This document shows, piece by piece, positions 8,220 to 15,795 of a stretch of DNA of 64,000 nucleotides. Position 1 is the first letter of the stretch. Every line of letters begins with the position of its first letter. This DNA comes from Bradyrhizobium algeriense (GTDB taxonomy: Bacteria > Pseudomonadota > Alphaproteobacteria > Rhizobiales > Xanthobacteraceae). The translations under genes were made by a program, and so were the position numbers. Location: contig NZ_PYCN01000029.1 of NCBI RefSeq assembly GCF_003062295.1, forward strand, positions 18,292 through 82,291. Direction: 5' to 3'. The notes under the pieces are model-generated. The model made no database searches. It saw nothing but the letters and a program-made list of their open reading frames with translations, and had not been told where the DNA came from.

Positions 8220-8499
8220 GTTGAGAGAGGTAGCGCGGCAGCTCGCGCTCGAACTCGGGAAAGTAGCGGGAGATCACGGTGATGTCGAAACGCCGCAGGA
8301 TCGATCCCTGGGGTTCGCGATCAAGCAGGAATTGGAACGCCGCCTTGATGCAAGCCTCGGGCGTGTGCGTGCCCATCGTCAGCCGTTCGCAAGTATCTCT
8401 TGCCATCGTGACGTGATGGCGCGTCTCGCCGTTTCCCACATGGACGATGACCTCGAATTCGAGTGGATCGCCTTCGCCGGCTCGCTCGATCTTGATCAT
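8215..8499 (-). CDS. Conserved hypothetical protein, 94 residues
   Basis: A small acidic-basic mixed protein beginning MIKIERAGEGDPLEFEV and ending RELPRYLSQP. No signal peptide, no membrane segment, no cysteine motif beyond two isolated cysteines. The even spread of polar residues, the strong third-position GC bias and the AGGCCATG context (start preceded by GAAGGCAGGCC on the minus strand) support a real gene. I do not recognise a domain. It stands alone between the HerA-like ATPase and the HtrA homologue; a 17-bp duplication lies just upstream of it and another across its stop. Confidence 0.65.
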   Translation of the reverse strand: MIKIERAGEGDPLEFEVIVHVGNGETRHHVTMARDTCERLTMGTHTPEACIKAAFQFLLDREPQGSILRRFDITVISRYFPEFERELPRYLSQP

Positions 8500-8562
8500 G
8501 GCCTGCCTTCACCGAAATCGGTTCAATTCGATTGTCGTGGCAGATCCATCCTAACACACGGG

Positions 8563-8596
8563 CCGACGGTTCAAAGAAACCGACGGTTCAAAGAAA
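8563..8596. repeat. 17-bp perfect tandem duplication
   Basis: CCGACGGTTCAAAGAAA occurs twice back to back (8563-8579 and 8580-8596). It lies 64 bp upstream of the start of the leftward 94-residue gene, in a 378-bp gap (8500-8877) that otherwise holds no recognisable gene. Confidence 0.95.
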
Positions 8597-8762
8597 GTTG
8601 TCGAGGCCACCGCAAGTTCGGATGGAAATGAGGCGAGCGCGTGCTTCCCGGTGGAACTGTGAAGATCGCGTTGGGAGCTATGCGGGATGTTCGGTGACGA
8701 GGCGATCAGTCGGCATGGCCTTCCGGCATTTGGACGACCTTCCTTATCCACCTTGGGCTGAA

Positions 8763-8787
8763 GGAACTGCCGGCGCAGCAGATTGTT
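8763..8787 (+). promoter_or_regulatory. Possible EcfG (general stress response) promoter for the HtrA-like gene
   Basis: GGAAC at 8763-8767, a 17-bp spacer, then GTT at 8785-8787, about 90 bp before the HtrA-like start. Alphaproteobacterial EcfG promoters have GGAAC and CGTT separated by 16-17 bp. The base before GTT is T, not C, so the match is partial and such short motifs occur by chance. Confidence 0.25.
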
Positions 8788-8877
8788 GAGCCACTGTTGC
8801 CGCAAGCGTCTGAGCTCTCACGGAACTGACGGCGCGCTAGACGTGCCGGCCTCTGACGTCAAAGCCGCGGTGATGCG

Positions 8878-10119
8878 ATGACAATGGAAGCGCACATGGC
8901 TCGTGAAAATCTGGCTCGTGGAAATTTGGCTTTCAACTGGCGCCGGGCGTCGATGATGGGCGGGATGACCGTTTTCGCGATTCCGGTGATCGCGAATATC
9001 GCGCAGGCAACGGTAAATTCTCCGGGCCAGGCTTCCTTCGTGGGCAGGCCGACAACATTGATCGATCGGGTTGCTGGTACTGAAGATGGTGGTGGGCCCG
9101 GCGATTTCGCCGATCTCGCCGAAAAGGTTCAACCGACCGTGATTGCGGTGCGTTCCAAAGCGACTGCGACGCGCAAATTTGGTGCGCCTGAACAGCGCGC
9201 TCCGAAGGGGGAGATTCCAGGAGCGGATCCGGATGCGCCCGATCGAGGGAGGGCACCGACACTCGAACTGATCAATGCTGGATCAGGCTTCTTCATCTCT
9301 CCGGACGGTTATGCCGTGACCAGCAGTCACGTCGTGGAAGACAACGACACGGTCGAGATCCGAACCAGCGACGACAATGCCTATTCGGCAAGAGTCATAG
9401 GAAGGGACGCGTGGAGTGATATCGCCTTGATCAAAGTCGACGGACGCACGGACTTCAGCTACGTGAAGCTCTCTGACCAGCCCCCGCGCGTGGGTGATTG
9501 GGTGCTTACCGCCGGAAATCCGCTTGCGGTCGGAGGTACCGTGACGGCCGGTATTGTTTCAGCGCGCGATCGCGACATCGAGGCTGGTTCAGCGAAGGAT
9601 TTCATCCAGATCGATGCGCCAATCAACAGCGGCGATGCCGGCGGTCCGAGCTTCAATACCCGGGGCGATGTCATCGGTGTCAACAGCATGATCTTTTCAC
9701 CCTCCCAAGGCTCGGTGGGCGTTGCGTTTGCGGTCCCGGCCGATACGGTCAAGGCAGTGATACCGCAGCTAAAGGAGAAGGGCGCGGTCACGCGCGGATG
9801 GCTCGGGACCAAAGTTCAATCGGTCACGCCTGAACTTGCCGACGGCCTCGGATTGAGCAATCTCCGCGGTGCGATCGTGGCGGCGGTTCAAGCCAATGGT
9901 CCCGCTGCGAAAGCCGGATTGAGAAGCGGAGACGTGATCACCTCGGTGGGTGGCGAGCCAGTCAAGAACGCCAACGAGTTGACCAAAAAAGTCGGTGCGA
10001 TGGCGCCGGGCTCTTCGACCCAGCTCACGGTGCTTCGGCAAGGAAAAGAGAGCTCATTGAGCGTGACCTTGGGGCAGCAGCCGAATGAACCCAATGCGTC
10101 CGCGGCGAATCCAAGATAG
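8878..10119 (+). CDS. HtrA/DegP-like protein with catalytic Ser replaced by Ala (predicted pseudoprotease)
   Basis: 413 residues: an N-terminal membrane/signal segment (about residues 26-45, MMGGMTVFAIPVIANIAQA), a trypsin-like domain (about 80-290) and one PDZ domain (about 315-400, GLRSGDVITSVGGEPV). The catalytic His is H151 (TSSHVV) and Asp D181 (WSDIALIKV), but the serine loop reads INSGDAGGPSF where DegP has GNSGG, so residue 254 is Ala (codon GCC at 9637-9639). The family normally degrades or chaperones misfolded periplasmic proteins; this one is predicted to bind but not cleave. Only one PDZ, as in DegS-like or short DegP forms. Start at 8878 is the first of several close ATGs (8893 also possible). 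Confidence 0.88.
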   Translation: MTMEAHMARENLARGNLAFNWRRASMMGGMTVFAIPVIANIAQATVNSPGQASFVGRPTTLIDRVAGTEDGGGPGDFADLAEKVQPTVIAVRSKATATRKFGAPEQRAPKGEIPGADPDAPDRGRAPTLELINAGSGFFISPDGYAVTSSHVVEDNDTVEIRTSDDNAYSARVIGRDAWSDIALIKVDGRTDFSYVKLSDQPPRVGDWVLTAGNPLAVGGTVTAGIVSARDRDIEAGSAKDFIQIDAPINSGDAGGPSFNTRGDVIGVNSMIFSPSQGSVGVAFAVPADTVKAVIPQLKEKGAVTRGWLGTKVQSVTPELADGLGLSNLRGAIVAAVQANGPAAKAGLRSGDVITSVGGEPVKNANELTKKVGAMAPGSSTQLTVLRQGKESSLSVTLGQQPNEPNASAANPR

Positions 10120-10211
10120 CGGGCGTTGGGAGCAACTCGCGAAATCTCGCCGCGAGAAGTTCGAAGGAGCCGGGCGCATACACGCCGGAAGCATGAAGAT
10201 GGAGCGTTGTG

Positions 10212-10682
10212 ATGTGTGACTACAGCCTGCATGCCGTCCAATCGCGTCCAGCGAGAGCGGGGGACGTGCTGCTAACGGGCGAATTCCCCAATACGGTGAC
10301 ACGCGGGTTCTCCGCGATCGGAGAGCCAGACACCGCTGTATGCCTCTTGCCAGGCACCGAACTTGCTTTCAACGAAGACGCTGTATGCGATCACCCGTTC
10401 GCGAAGCTCTACCCGCAAATGCGGTTTGGGAGCGTCGGGGCGCGGCTCGCGCGTTCCCGGCAAGTCAATCTGGGAACCAATTCGCACCATGACGCGCTGG
10501 AATTTGCGAACGGCAGGATCGTGCTTCTGACAAAGCTCCGTCCCGGTCAAAGGGCAACGGTGCTGCAGCTTCCTGCACAGCGCGAGATCGACGGGAAGCC
10601 GTCGACGGCAGATCAGAACCAGCGCTCGTCAGAATCCCGGAAGGGCGGAGAGTTCATAGATCGCCCCTTCACGCGGGCGTGA
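10212..10682 (+). CDS. Conserved hypothetical protein of alphaproteobacteria (MCDYSLH family)
   Basis: 156 residues starting MCDYSLHAVQSRPARAGD, with a central AVCLLPGTELAF segment and a conserved NSHHDALEFANG ... VLLTKLRPGQRATVLQLP stretch. I recall this as a conserved Bradyrhizobiaceae family of unknown function. No signal peptide or membrane segment. ATG at 10212 follows GGAG by 7 nt; a GTG one codon earlier is in frame. The C-terminal 35 residues are hydrophilic and probably disordered. It follows the HtrA-like gene by 92 bp on the same strand and may be co-transcribed. Confidence 0.72.
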   Translation: MCDYSLHAVQSRPARAGDVLLTGEFPNTVTRGFSAIGEPDTAVCLLPGTELAFNEDAVCDHPFAKLYPQMRFGSVGARLARSRQVNLGTNSHHDALEFANGRIVLLTKLRPGQRATVLQLPAQREIDGKPSTADQNQRSSESRKGGEFIDRPFTRA

Positions 10683-10729
10683 TGATCTTGCGAAAATCAC
10701 CTAGTGATATTTGAGCAATTCATCTCAGC

Positions 10730-10757
10730 AAAAGCCCGCCGGTTGGGGGGCAGGCTT
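10730..10757 (-). terminator. Rho-independent terminator of the toxin-antitoxin operon
   Basis: On the minus strand a 9-bp stem (10757-10749 with 10740-10732, one G-U pair) with an 8-nt loop ends in GGGCTTTTGC, 24 bp after the antitoxin stop. Good position and T-run. Confidence 0.65.
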
Positions 10758-10780
10758 CCTTTGGTTGTTGTTGCCTGCTG

Positions 10781-11107
10781 TCAGGCTGCCTTGCGAGCCT
10801 TCCGCGCGCTCTTCGCGCTGCTTCGAAGGAGATTTAGCACCGCATCAGGGTTCTTCTCGATAATCATGAGATACGCGCGCAGACCATCGAGCGGACGGGA
10901 GCGGCCTTGCTCCCAATCGCGAATCTGATTGATCGTGAACCCAAACTCTTGCGCAAAATCATCCTGCGAGAGCCCAAGCTTTTTTCGAATACCACGAACA
11001 TTGATCTCAGCAGGGACATAGAGCTTGGTAGGCTTCGCGTTACCGCGCGCTATTTCAAGCGCTTCGGTCAAGCCTGCTGCGATCTTGTCGAATGCTTTCT
11101 TACTCAT
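10781..11107 (-). CDS. Antitoxin, XRE-family HTH protein (HigA-like)
   Basis: 108 residues with a helix-turn-helix in the C-terminal half: IRKKLGLSQDDFAQEFGF then INQIRDWEQGRSRP is the classic XRE pattern. The basic tail SAKSARKARKAA is typical of such regulators. It overlaps the upstream toxin gene by 4 bp (ATGA) and is expected to neutralise that toxin and repress the operon through the inverted repeats at 11488-11529. The toxin-first gene order is characteristic of HigBA-type modules. Confidence 0.88.
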   Translation of the reverse strand: MSKKAFDKIAAGLTEALEIARGNAKPTKLYVPAEINVRGIRKKLGLSQDDFAQEFGFTINQIRDWEQGRSRPLDGLRAYLMIIEKNPDAVLNLLRSSAKSARKARKAA

Positions 11108-11478
11108 CCTGCTAACCCTCTCCGCTCCGCCAAGCTGGATTTTTTCTTTTTGTACTCATCTACGATGAGTTTGGTCAGGGCTTTCAACCCTGCCGCCTCT
11201 TTGCCGGTCAATGTTGCCTTCTCCCCTTTTGCAAATACTGTGATGAGAAAGACTGGCATTGTCTCACCAGAGTAGAACGTGACGGTCCTGTAGCCACCGC
11301 GTTTTCCTTTGCTGCGGCCCGCGAACCGAACCTTTCGGCAGCCGCCAGTGCCAACCATTTCCTCACCGGCTTCAGGGTCTTCAGCCAGAAAGGTAATGAT
11401 CTCGAAGATTTCATCTTCGGTCAGGGCAGCTTGCTTGGCGGCTGTATCAAAAGCTTTCGTGCGGGCTACAGTGTGCAC
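11104..11478 (-). CDS. Toxin, RelE/ParE (HigB-like) superfamily
   Basis: 124 residues. Central segments GTGGCRKVRFAGRSKGKRGGYR and VFLITVFAKGEKATLT carry the conserved basic residues and the beta-sheet order of RelE/HigB mRNA interferases, which cleave mRNA at the ribosome. The only credible start is GTG at 11478, which lies directly below the operator; there is no ATG before residue 41. Its stop overlaps the antitoxin ATG by 4 bp. The gene appears intact. Exact subgroup (RelE, ParE or HigB) is not resolved here. Confidence 0.85.
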   Translation of the reverse strand: MHTVARTKAFDTAAKQAALTEDEIFEIITFLAEDPEAGEEMVGTGGCRKVRFAGRSKGKRGGYRTVTFYSGETMPVFLITVFAKGEKATLTGKEAAGLKALTKLIVDEYKKKKSSLAERRGLAG

Positions 11479-11487
11479 GGTCCAGTT

Positions 11488-11537
11488 ACTACGTAATTAA
11501 CGCATGCAGTTGTACGTAACTTACGTAGTGCAGTCAA
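11488..11537 (-). promoter_or_regulatory. Promoter and operator of the toxin-antitoxin operon
   Basis: ACTACGTAA (11488-11496) and TTACGTAGT (11521-11529) form a perfect 9-bp inverted repeat, with a third TACGTAA at 11513-11519. On the minus strand TTGACT (11537-11532) and TACAAC (11514-11509) are 17 bp apart, a good sigma-70 arrangement, so the repeats overlap both promoter elements. This is the expected layout for autorepression by the antitoxin. Confidence 0.7.
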
Positions 11538-12108
11538 GTTCCGGCCGCAATAAAGCGGGCGCCGGACCCCGGTGCACCGCCATGCATGCGGCAGCGCTTT
11601 TTGCCGCGCACCGCCGGCGAGCGGCGGTGATGGCAGGCTCGCCATGGCTCCGATAGCGGTTGAGCGCCTCGATCTGGGCGGGAAAGGTGCGGGCGAGCCT
11701 GCCCAATGCGCGCCCGGCACTATCTTGCTGACCGATGTCTTCCGCATTCGCGAGATGATGGGCACATCGCATCGCCATCACATGAACGGAAACCATCTGA
11801 GCCACCAGCATGGCCTCGATGGAATCCTGGGTCTGATGCTCACCATTGAAATCATGAAGGAGAGGATGATTTCGTCGGGCCTCTCGCCGTTCACGCTGGC
11901 CTTCACCAATTGCCGGAGGATGCCATGCATCGCATCGCGATCGGCGGCTCCCAATGCGCTCGCCAGAAGCTGTTCGCCAAGCTCAGGATCTGGATGATCG
12001 ATGGAGAAACCATGTGACGAGAGCTTTATCCGCGGCGTTGCGGCGGCCTTGGTTGGATCGGTCGTGGCTGTCGCCGTCGGCAGATTGAGGTCCGGAGCGG
12101 GTGTTCAT
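11521..12108 (-). pseudogene. Frameshifted conserved hypothetical gene
   Basis: An ATG at 12108, preceded by AGGAG at 7-8 nt, opens a frame that ends prematurely near 11985. A second frame continues the protein (HGFSIDHPDPELGEQLL ... IILSFMISM, about 12014-11845), and a third takes over near 11843 (GEHQTQDSIEAMLVAQM ... LARTFPAQIEALNRYR). The joined sequence matches a conserved alphaproteobacterial family as I recall it, in which the LARTF...ALNRYR region is followed by a VQNVSV-type tail; here that tail is lost after GEPAIT. At least two frameshifts and an altered C-terminus make this a decayed gene. Function of the intact family is unknown to me. Confidence 0.65.
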
Positions 12109-12546
12109 GTCGATACTCCTCAGCACGCGCCGGAAGCGCGCGCGGTTCGGCAACGCGCAGGCGATGGCTCGTTGCGGCGACTTTCAATTGTCAAAAGATT
12201 TTGTGTGCAATCGCGACAAAGGGCGGCGTTACAGCAGGCCCATAGCTAGTCTGCGCGATGATGGAGTAGTGCCGCTGATTTGCCCGACGTGTCAAGTGTT
12301 CGCGGAATCGCTCACGGTATCATGCCAGCGATTATTGCTACTTTGCATGGGGTTGTTTTCCATATTTTGTCCACGGTCGCGATGCGATCGAGCGTGCCAG
12401 TTTCGACCATGCGTGCGGCGGGATCGAGGCGTATCGCCAGCGGTCGCAGCGGCTTTGCAATCCGGCCGGGCTTCGATCATAAAGACGCCTGAACTTCAGC
12501 CGGCCGATTTCGCCATCCGGCGACAATAAAAGAGGGAGCAAGTCTC
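12109..12546. other. Intergenic region before the aldehyde dehydrogenase gene
   Basis: 438 bp. Open frames exist on both strands but have no recognisable protein pattern. The left part should hold the promoter of the decayed leftward gene; the right end provides GAGGGAGCAAG just before the aldehyde dehydrogenase start. No repeats or clear operators seen. Confidence 0.5.
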
Positions 12547-13983
12547 GTGGCATATTCCAATACGCAACTGTTCATCAACGGCAAATGGCGGCCGAGCCAG
12601 TCGGGCAGGACCATCGCCGTGCTCAATCCGGCGACCGAGGAAACCATCGGCACCGTCGCCCATGCCGACCGTGCCGATCTCGACGAGGCGCTCGAAGCGG
12701 CCGCCAGGGGTTTTAAGGTCTGGCGGGCGGTGGCGCCGTTCGAGCGCTGCAGGATCATGCGCAAGGCGGCCGCGATCATGCGCGAGCGCAATGACGAGAT
12801 CGCGCCGCTGATGACCATGGAGCAGGGCAAGACGCTGGCCGAGGCCAAGATGGAAGCCATGGCCGCCGCCGACGTCATCGAGTGGTTCGCCGAGGAAGCC
12901 AAGCGCGCCTATGGCCGGGTGATCCCGGCCCGCGGCCCCGGCATCTACCAGATCGCAGTCAAGGAGCCGGTCGGCCCGGTCGCGGCCTTTACGCCGTGGA
13001 ATTTCCCGATCAACCAGGTGGTCCGCAAGCTCTCCGCGGCTCTCGCGGCCGGCTGCTCGATCATCGTCAAGGCGCCCGAGGAAACGCCGGCGTCGCCTGC
13101 GCAACTGATCAAGGCGTTCGCTGACGCGGGCGTGCCCGATGGTGTCGTCAACCTGGTCTACGGCGTGCCGTCGGAGATTTCGGAATATCTCATTCCGCAT
13201 CCAGTGATCCGCAAGATCTCCTTCACCGGCTCGACCGTCGTGGGCAAGCAACTCTCCGCACTGGCGGGTCTGCACATGAAGCGCGCCACCATGGAGCTGG
13301 GCGGCCATGCGCCGGCCATCGTGTTCAAGGACGCTGACGTGTCGTCGGCGGCGAAGATTCTGGCGGCGGCGAAGTATCGCAACGCCGGCCAGGTCTGCAT
13401 CTCGCCGACCCGCATGCTGGTGCAGGACGACGTATTCCGTGAGTTCGTCGACAAGTTCGTCGAAGGCGCCAAGTCGATGAGGGTCGGCAACGGCCTCGAT
13501 CCGGATTCGAAGATGGGGTCGCTCGCCAATCCGCGCCGCGTCACCGCCATCGAAGGCATGGTGCAGGATGCCGTGGGCAAAGGAGCAAAACTCGAGACCG
13601 GTGGTCACCGCGTCGGCAACAAGGGCTACTTCTACGAGCCGACCGTGGTCAGCGACGTGCCGAAGGATGCGCGCGCGATGAACGAGGAGCCGTTCGGGCC
13701 GCTGGCGCTGATCTCCCGCTTCTCGACCTTCGACGAGGTGGCCGAGGAAGCCAACCGCTTGCCGTTTGGTCTCGCGTCCTACGCGTTCACCAGCTCGACC
13801 AAGACGGCGACCGCGATCGGCGCCGCCATCGAAGCCGGCATGGTCTCGATCAACAGCTTTGGGCTCGCGCTGCCCGAAGTGCCGTTCGGCGGCGTCAAGG
13901 ATTCCGGCTACGGCTCAGAGGGCGGCACCGAGGCGATGGACGGGTATTTCAACACCAAGTTCATCACCCAGACCGGGGTGTAA
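12547..13983 (+). CDS. NAD(P)-dependent succinate-semialdehyde dehydrogenase-type aldehyde dehydrogenase
   Basis: 478 residues, full length for the ALDH family. The catalytic glutamate is in MELGGHAP (about residue 251) and the catalytic cysteine in NAGQVCISPTR (about residue 285); the cofactor loop FTGSTVVGKQL is present. The start GTG at 12547 follows GAGGGAGCAAG. Overall pattern (KEPVGPVAAFTPWNFP, VPFGGVKDSGYGSEGG) is of the GabD/SSADH class, which oxidises succinate semialdehyde or similar short aldehydes. Monocistronic; no gabT beside it. The precise aldehyde is not certain. Confidence 0.9.
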   Translation: MAYSNTQLFINGKWRPSQSGRTIAVLNPATEETIGTVAHADRADLDEALEAAARGFKVWRAVAPFERCRIMRKAAAIMRERNDEIAPLMTMEQGKTLAEAKMEAMAAADVIEWFAEEAKRAYGRVIPARGPGIYQIAVKEPVGPVAAFTPWNFPINQVVRKLSAALAAGCSIIVKAPEETPASPAQLIKAFADAGVPDGVVNLVYGVPSEISEYLIPHPVIRKISFTGSTVVGKQLSALAGLHMKRATMELGGHAPAIVFKDADVSSAAKILAAAKYRNAGQVCISPTRMLVQDDVFREFVDKFVEGAKSMRVGNGLDPDSKMGSLANPRRVTAIEGMVQDAVGKGAKLETGGHRVGNKGYFYEPTVVSDVPKDARAMNEEPFGPLALISRFSTFDEVAEEANRLPFGLASYAFTSSTKTATAIGAAIEAGMVSINSFGLALPEVPFGGVKDSGYGSEGGTEAMDGYFNTKFITQTGV

Positions 13984-13991
13984 GCCAGATC

Positions 13992-14016
13992 GCGAAGCCA
14001 ACGCGGTTGGCTTCGC
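13992..14016 (+). terminator. Stem-loop after the aldehyde dehydrogenase
   Basis: GCGAAGCCAAC (13992-14002) pairs perfectly with GTTGGCTTCGC (14006-14016) around a 3-nt loop, 9 bp past the stop. No T-run follows, so termination may be weak or factor-dependent. Confidence 0.5.
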
Positions 14017-14028
14017 TCACATAACATG

Positions 14029-14055
14029 GCCCAACGCTCCACCGGAGCGTCGGGC
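14029..14055 (-). terminator. Stem-loop at the end of the phosphatase-kinase gene
   Basis: GCCCAACGCTCC (14029-14040) pairs with GGAGCGTCGGGC (14044-14055) with one mismatch; it touches the stop codon of the leftward phosphatase-kinase gene. Likely 3' end structure of the narK operon. Confidence 0.45.
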
Positions 14056-15767
14056 TAATTTCGTACCGACCACGCCAGAAGCAGGATGACGAGCACGATC
14101 AGGCCTGCGGACAGGCTCTTCCAGAAAACGAGCGGATCGCGGTCGTAGAGCGAGCGCCGTGATGCGACGGCCGGCTTGGCCCACATCGCGCCATTCTCGA
14201 GCTCGTGCGAGAACTCGATGACGTCGCCGTAGCGCTGCAGCGGATCGACGTTGAGCGCCTTGCCTACCACCGCATCCAGCCAGGCCGGCAGGTCGGCGCG
14301 ATAGCGGGAGAGGGAAGCGGGCTTGCCGAAGCGGGGCCGCGAGAACGGCTCGATCTCGCCATAGGGATAGGCGGCGGTGAACGTCCGGTACACGGTGACG
14401 CCGAGCGCATAGAGATCGGAAAACTCGTCGCCGGGCCGCCCGCCGAACAGCTCCGGCGCCATGTAGCTCGCCGTGCCCGGAATATCCTCGGCCGGGAAAT
14501 CCTCGAGCAGCGGAACGCGCGCGACGCCGAGGTCGACCAGCCGCAATCCGCCGGCCTTCAGCAGGATCACGTTGTCGGGCTTGATGTCGCGATGGATGAT
14601 GCCGGCACGATGCAAGGTGGCGACCGCGCGCGCCAGCTTGGTCGCGATCCCGATGCCTTCAGACAGCGAAAGTTGCGGCGAACGATTCAGCCGCTGTTCC
14701 AGCGTCTCGCCTTCGTAAAGCGGCATCACCGAATAGAGGCGGGTCTGCCGTTCGGCGGGCAGTTCGACGATTTCTCCGATCCACAGGCTTCGCACGCGCG
14801 CGGCGACCCACGCCTCGCGGACGAAGGCGAGGCGATAGGAGCCCTCGCTGGCCACGCGCGGATGCGGAAACTTCAGCACGAGTTCGCGGCCTTGTCGTTT
14901 GTCGATCGCCTTGAACAGCCGGCTGTAGCGGCCATCAGACAATATTTCGCCGAGCGTGAAATCGTCGACGACGTCGCCGGTTTCGGGCAAATCCAGAATC
15001 GGAAGCGTCGCGATCGAGTGGGTGAGTTCGTCGCGGTCGGCGGGCGGCAGGTCGACGACGTCGAGCACCAGCGCGGTCATGTTGTCGCTGGAGCCGGCAT
15101 CCATCGCCGCGTCGACCAGTGCGCGTGCGGATTCTTCCGGCGAGGTGCGCTCGCTCAACAGCACCTGCAGCCGGTGATCGGCCAACACGCCATGAACGCC
15201 GTCGCTGCAGATCAGCAACCTGTCGTGCTGGCGCAGTCCGACGGTGGCGTAATCGAAGCGGGCAAAATCCTCGAAGCCGATGGCGCGGTTGAGCAGATGC
15301 GCGAGATCGCCGCGGCCGGCGATGTGGTCGGTGGTCAGCCGCTCCAGTCGTCCCTCGCTCAGGCGATAGGCGCGGGTGTCGCCGATATGAATGATGTGGC
15401 AAAGCCGCCGCGACAGGATGATCGACGAGAAGGCGCAGCTCATGCCGCTGAGCAGGGGATCGGTGCGGCCTTGCGTGTAGATCCAGCTGTTGGCGGCTTC
15501 CAGCGAACGCGAGGCCCGGCGGCGAACACCGAGTGTTTCGGGGAGGGAGTAATAGGCGTCGATGAAGCAGCGAACTGCGAGCTCGGCGGCTTCGCGCCCG
15601 CCCTTGTGTCCGCCGACGCCATCGGCGACCGCGGCGACGATGTCGCGGTTGCCCCCGCCGGACCGGCCGAGGCAGGTCCCGACATAATCCTCATTGGCGG
15701 AGCGCTTGCCGGTTTCGCTGACGAAGCCGACGCGAACCCCGAGATTTCGTTGCGAACCGATCGTCAC
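14055..15767 (-). CDS. Fused PP2C-type phosphatase and serine/threonine protein kinase
   Basis: 570 residues. Residues about 1-235 are a PP2C/SpoIIE-like phosphatase (ADGVGGHKGG, ICSDGVHGVL, SSDNMTALVL supply the metal-binding aspartates). Residues about 260-520 are a Hanks-type kinase: lysine in ELVLKFP, catalytic loop IIHRDIKPDNVILL, and DLG in place of DFG. A single C-terminal membrane helix (FWKSLSAGLIVLVILLLAW) anchors it with both domains in the cytoplasm. It follows narK by 28 bp on the same strand, so it should be made under nitrate-assimilation control, and could set the phosphorylation state of NarK or the reductases. That target is inference. Confidence 0.92.
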   Translation of the reverse strand: MTIGSQRNLGVRVGFVSETGKRSANEDYVGTCLGRSGGGNRDIVAAVADGVGGHKGGREAAELAVRCFIDAYYSLPETLGVRRRASRSLEAANSWIYTQGRTDPLLSGMSCAFSSIILSRRLCHIIHIGDTRAYRLSEGRLERLTTDHIAGRGDLAHLLNRAIGFEDFARFDYATVGLRQHDRLLICSDGVHGVLADHRLQVLLSERTSPEESARALVDAAMDAGSSDNMTALVLDVVDLPPADRDELTHSIATLPILDLPETGDVVDDFTLGEILSDGRYSRLFKAIDKRQGRELVLKFPHPRVASEGSYRLAFVREAWVAARVRSLWIGEIVELPAERQTRLYSVMPLYEGETLEQRLNRSPQLSLSEGIGIATKLARAVATLHRAGIIHRDIKPDNVILLKAGGLRLVDLGVARVPLLEDFPAEDIPGTASYMAPELFGGRPGDEFSDLYALGVTVYRTFTAAYPYGEIEPFSRPRFGKPASLSRYRADLPAWLDAVVGKALNVDPLQRYGDVIEFSHELENGAMWAKPAVASRRSLYDRDPLVFWKSLSAGLIVLVILLLAWSVRN

Positions 15768-15795
15768 CCGCGGCCTGTCAAGTTAGCGCGCGTCG

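Noticed and set aside
8515..8535. GGTTCAATTCG as a possible tRNA T-loop
   Set aside because: No acceptor stem, anticodon arm or CCA-adjacent pairing could be built around it.
8532..8789. Short open frame before the HtrA-like gene
   Set aside because: No domain, no ribosome-binding site, and it reads through the tandem duplication.
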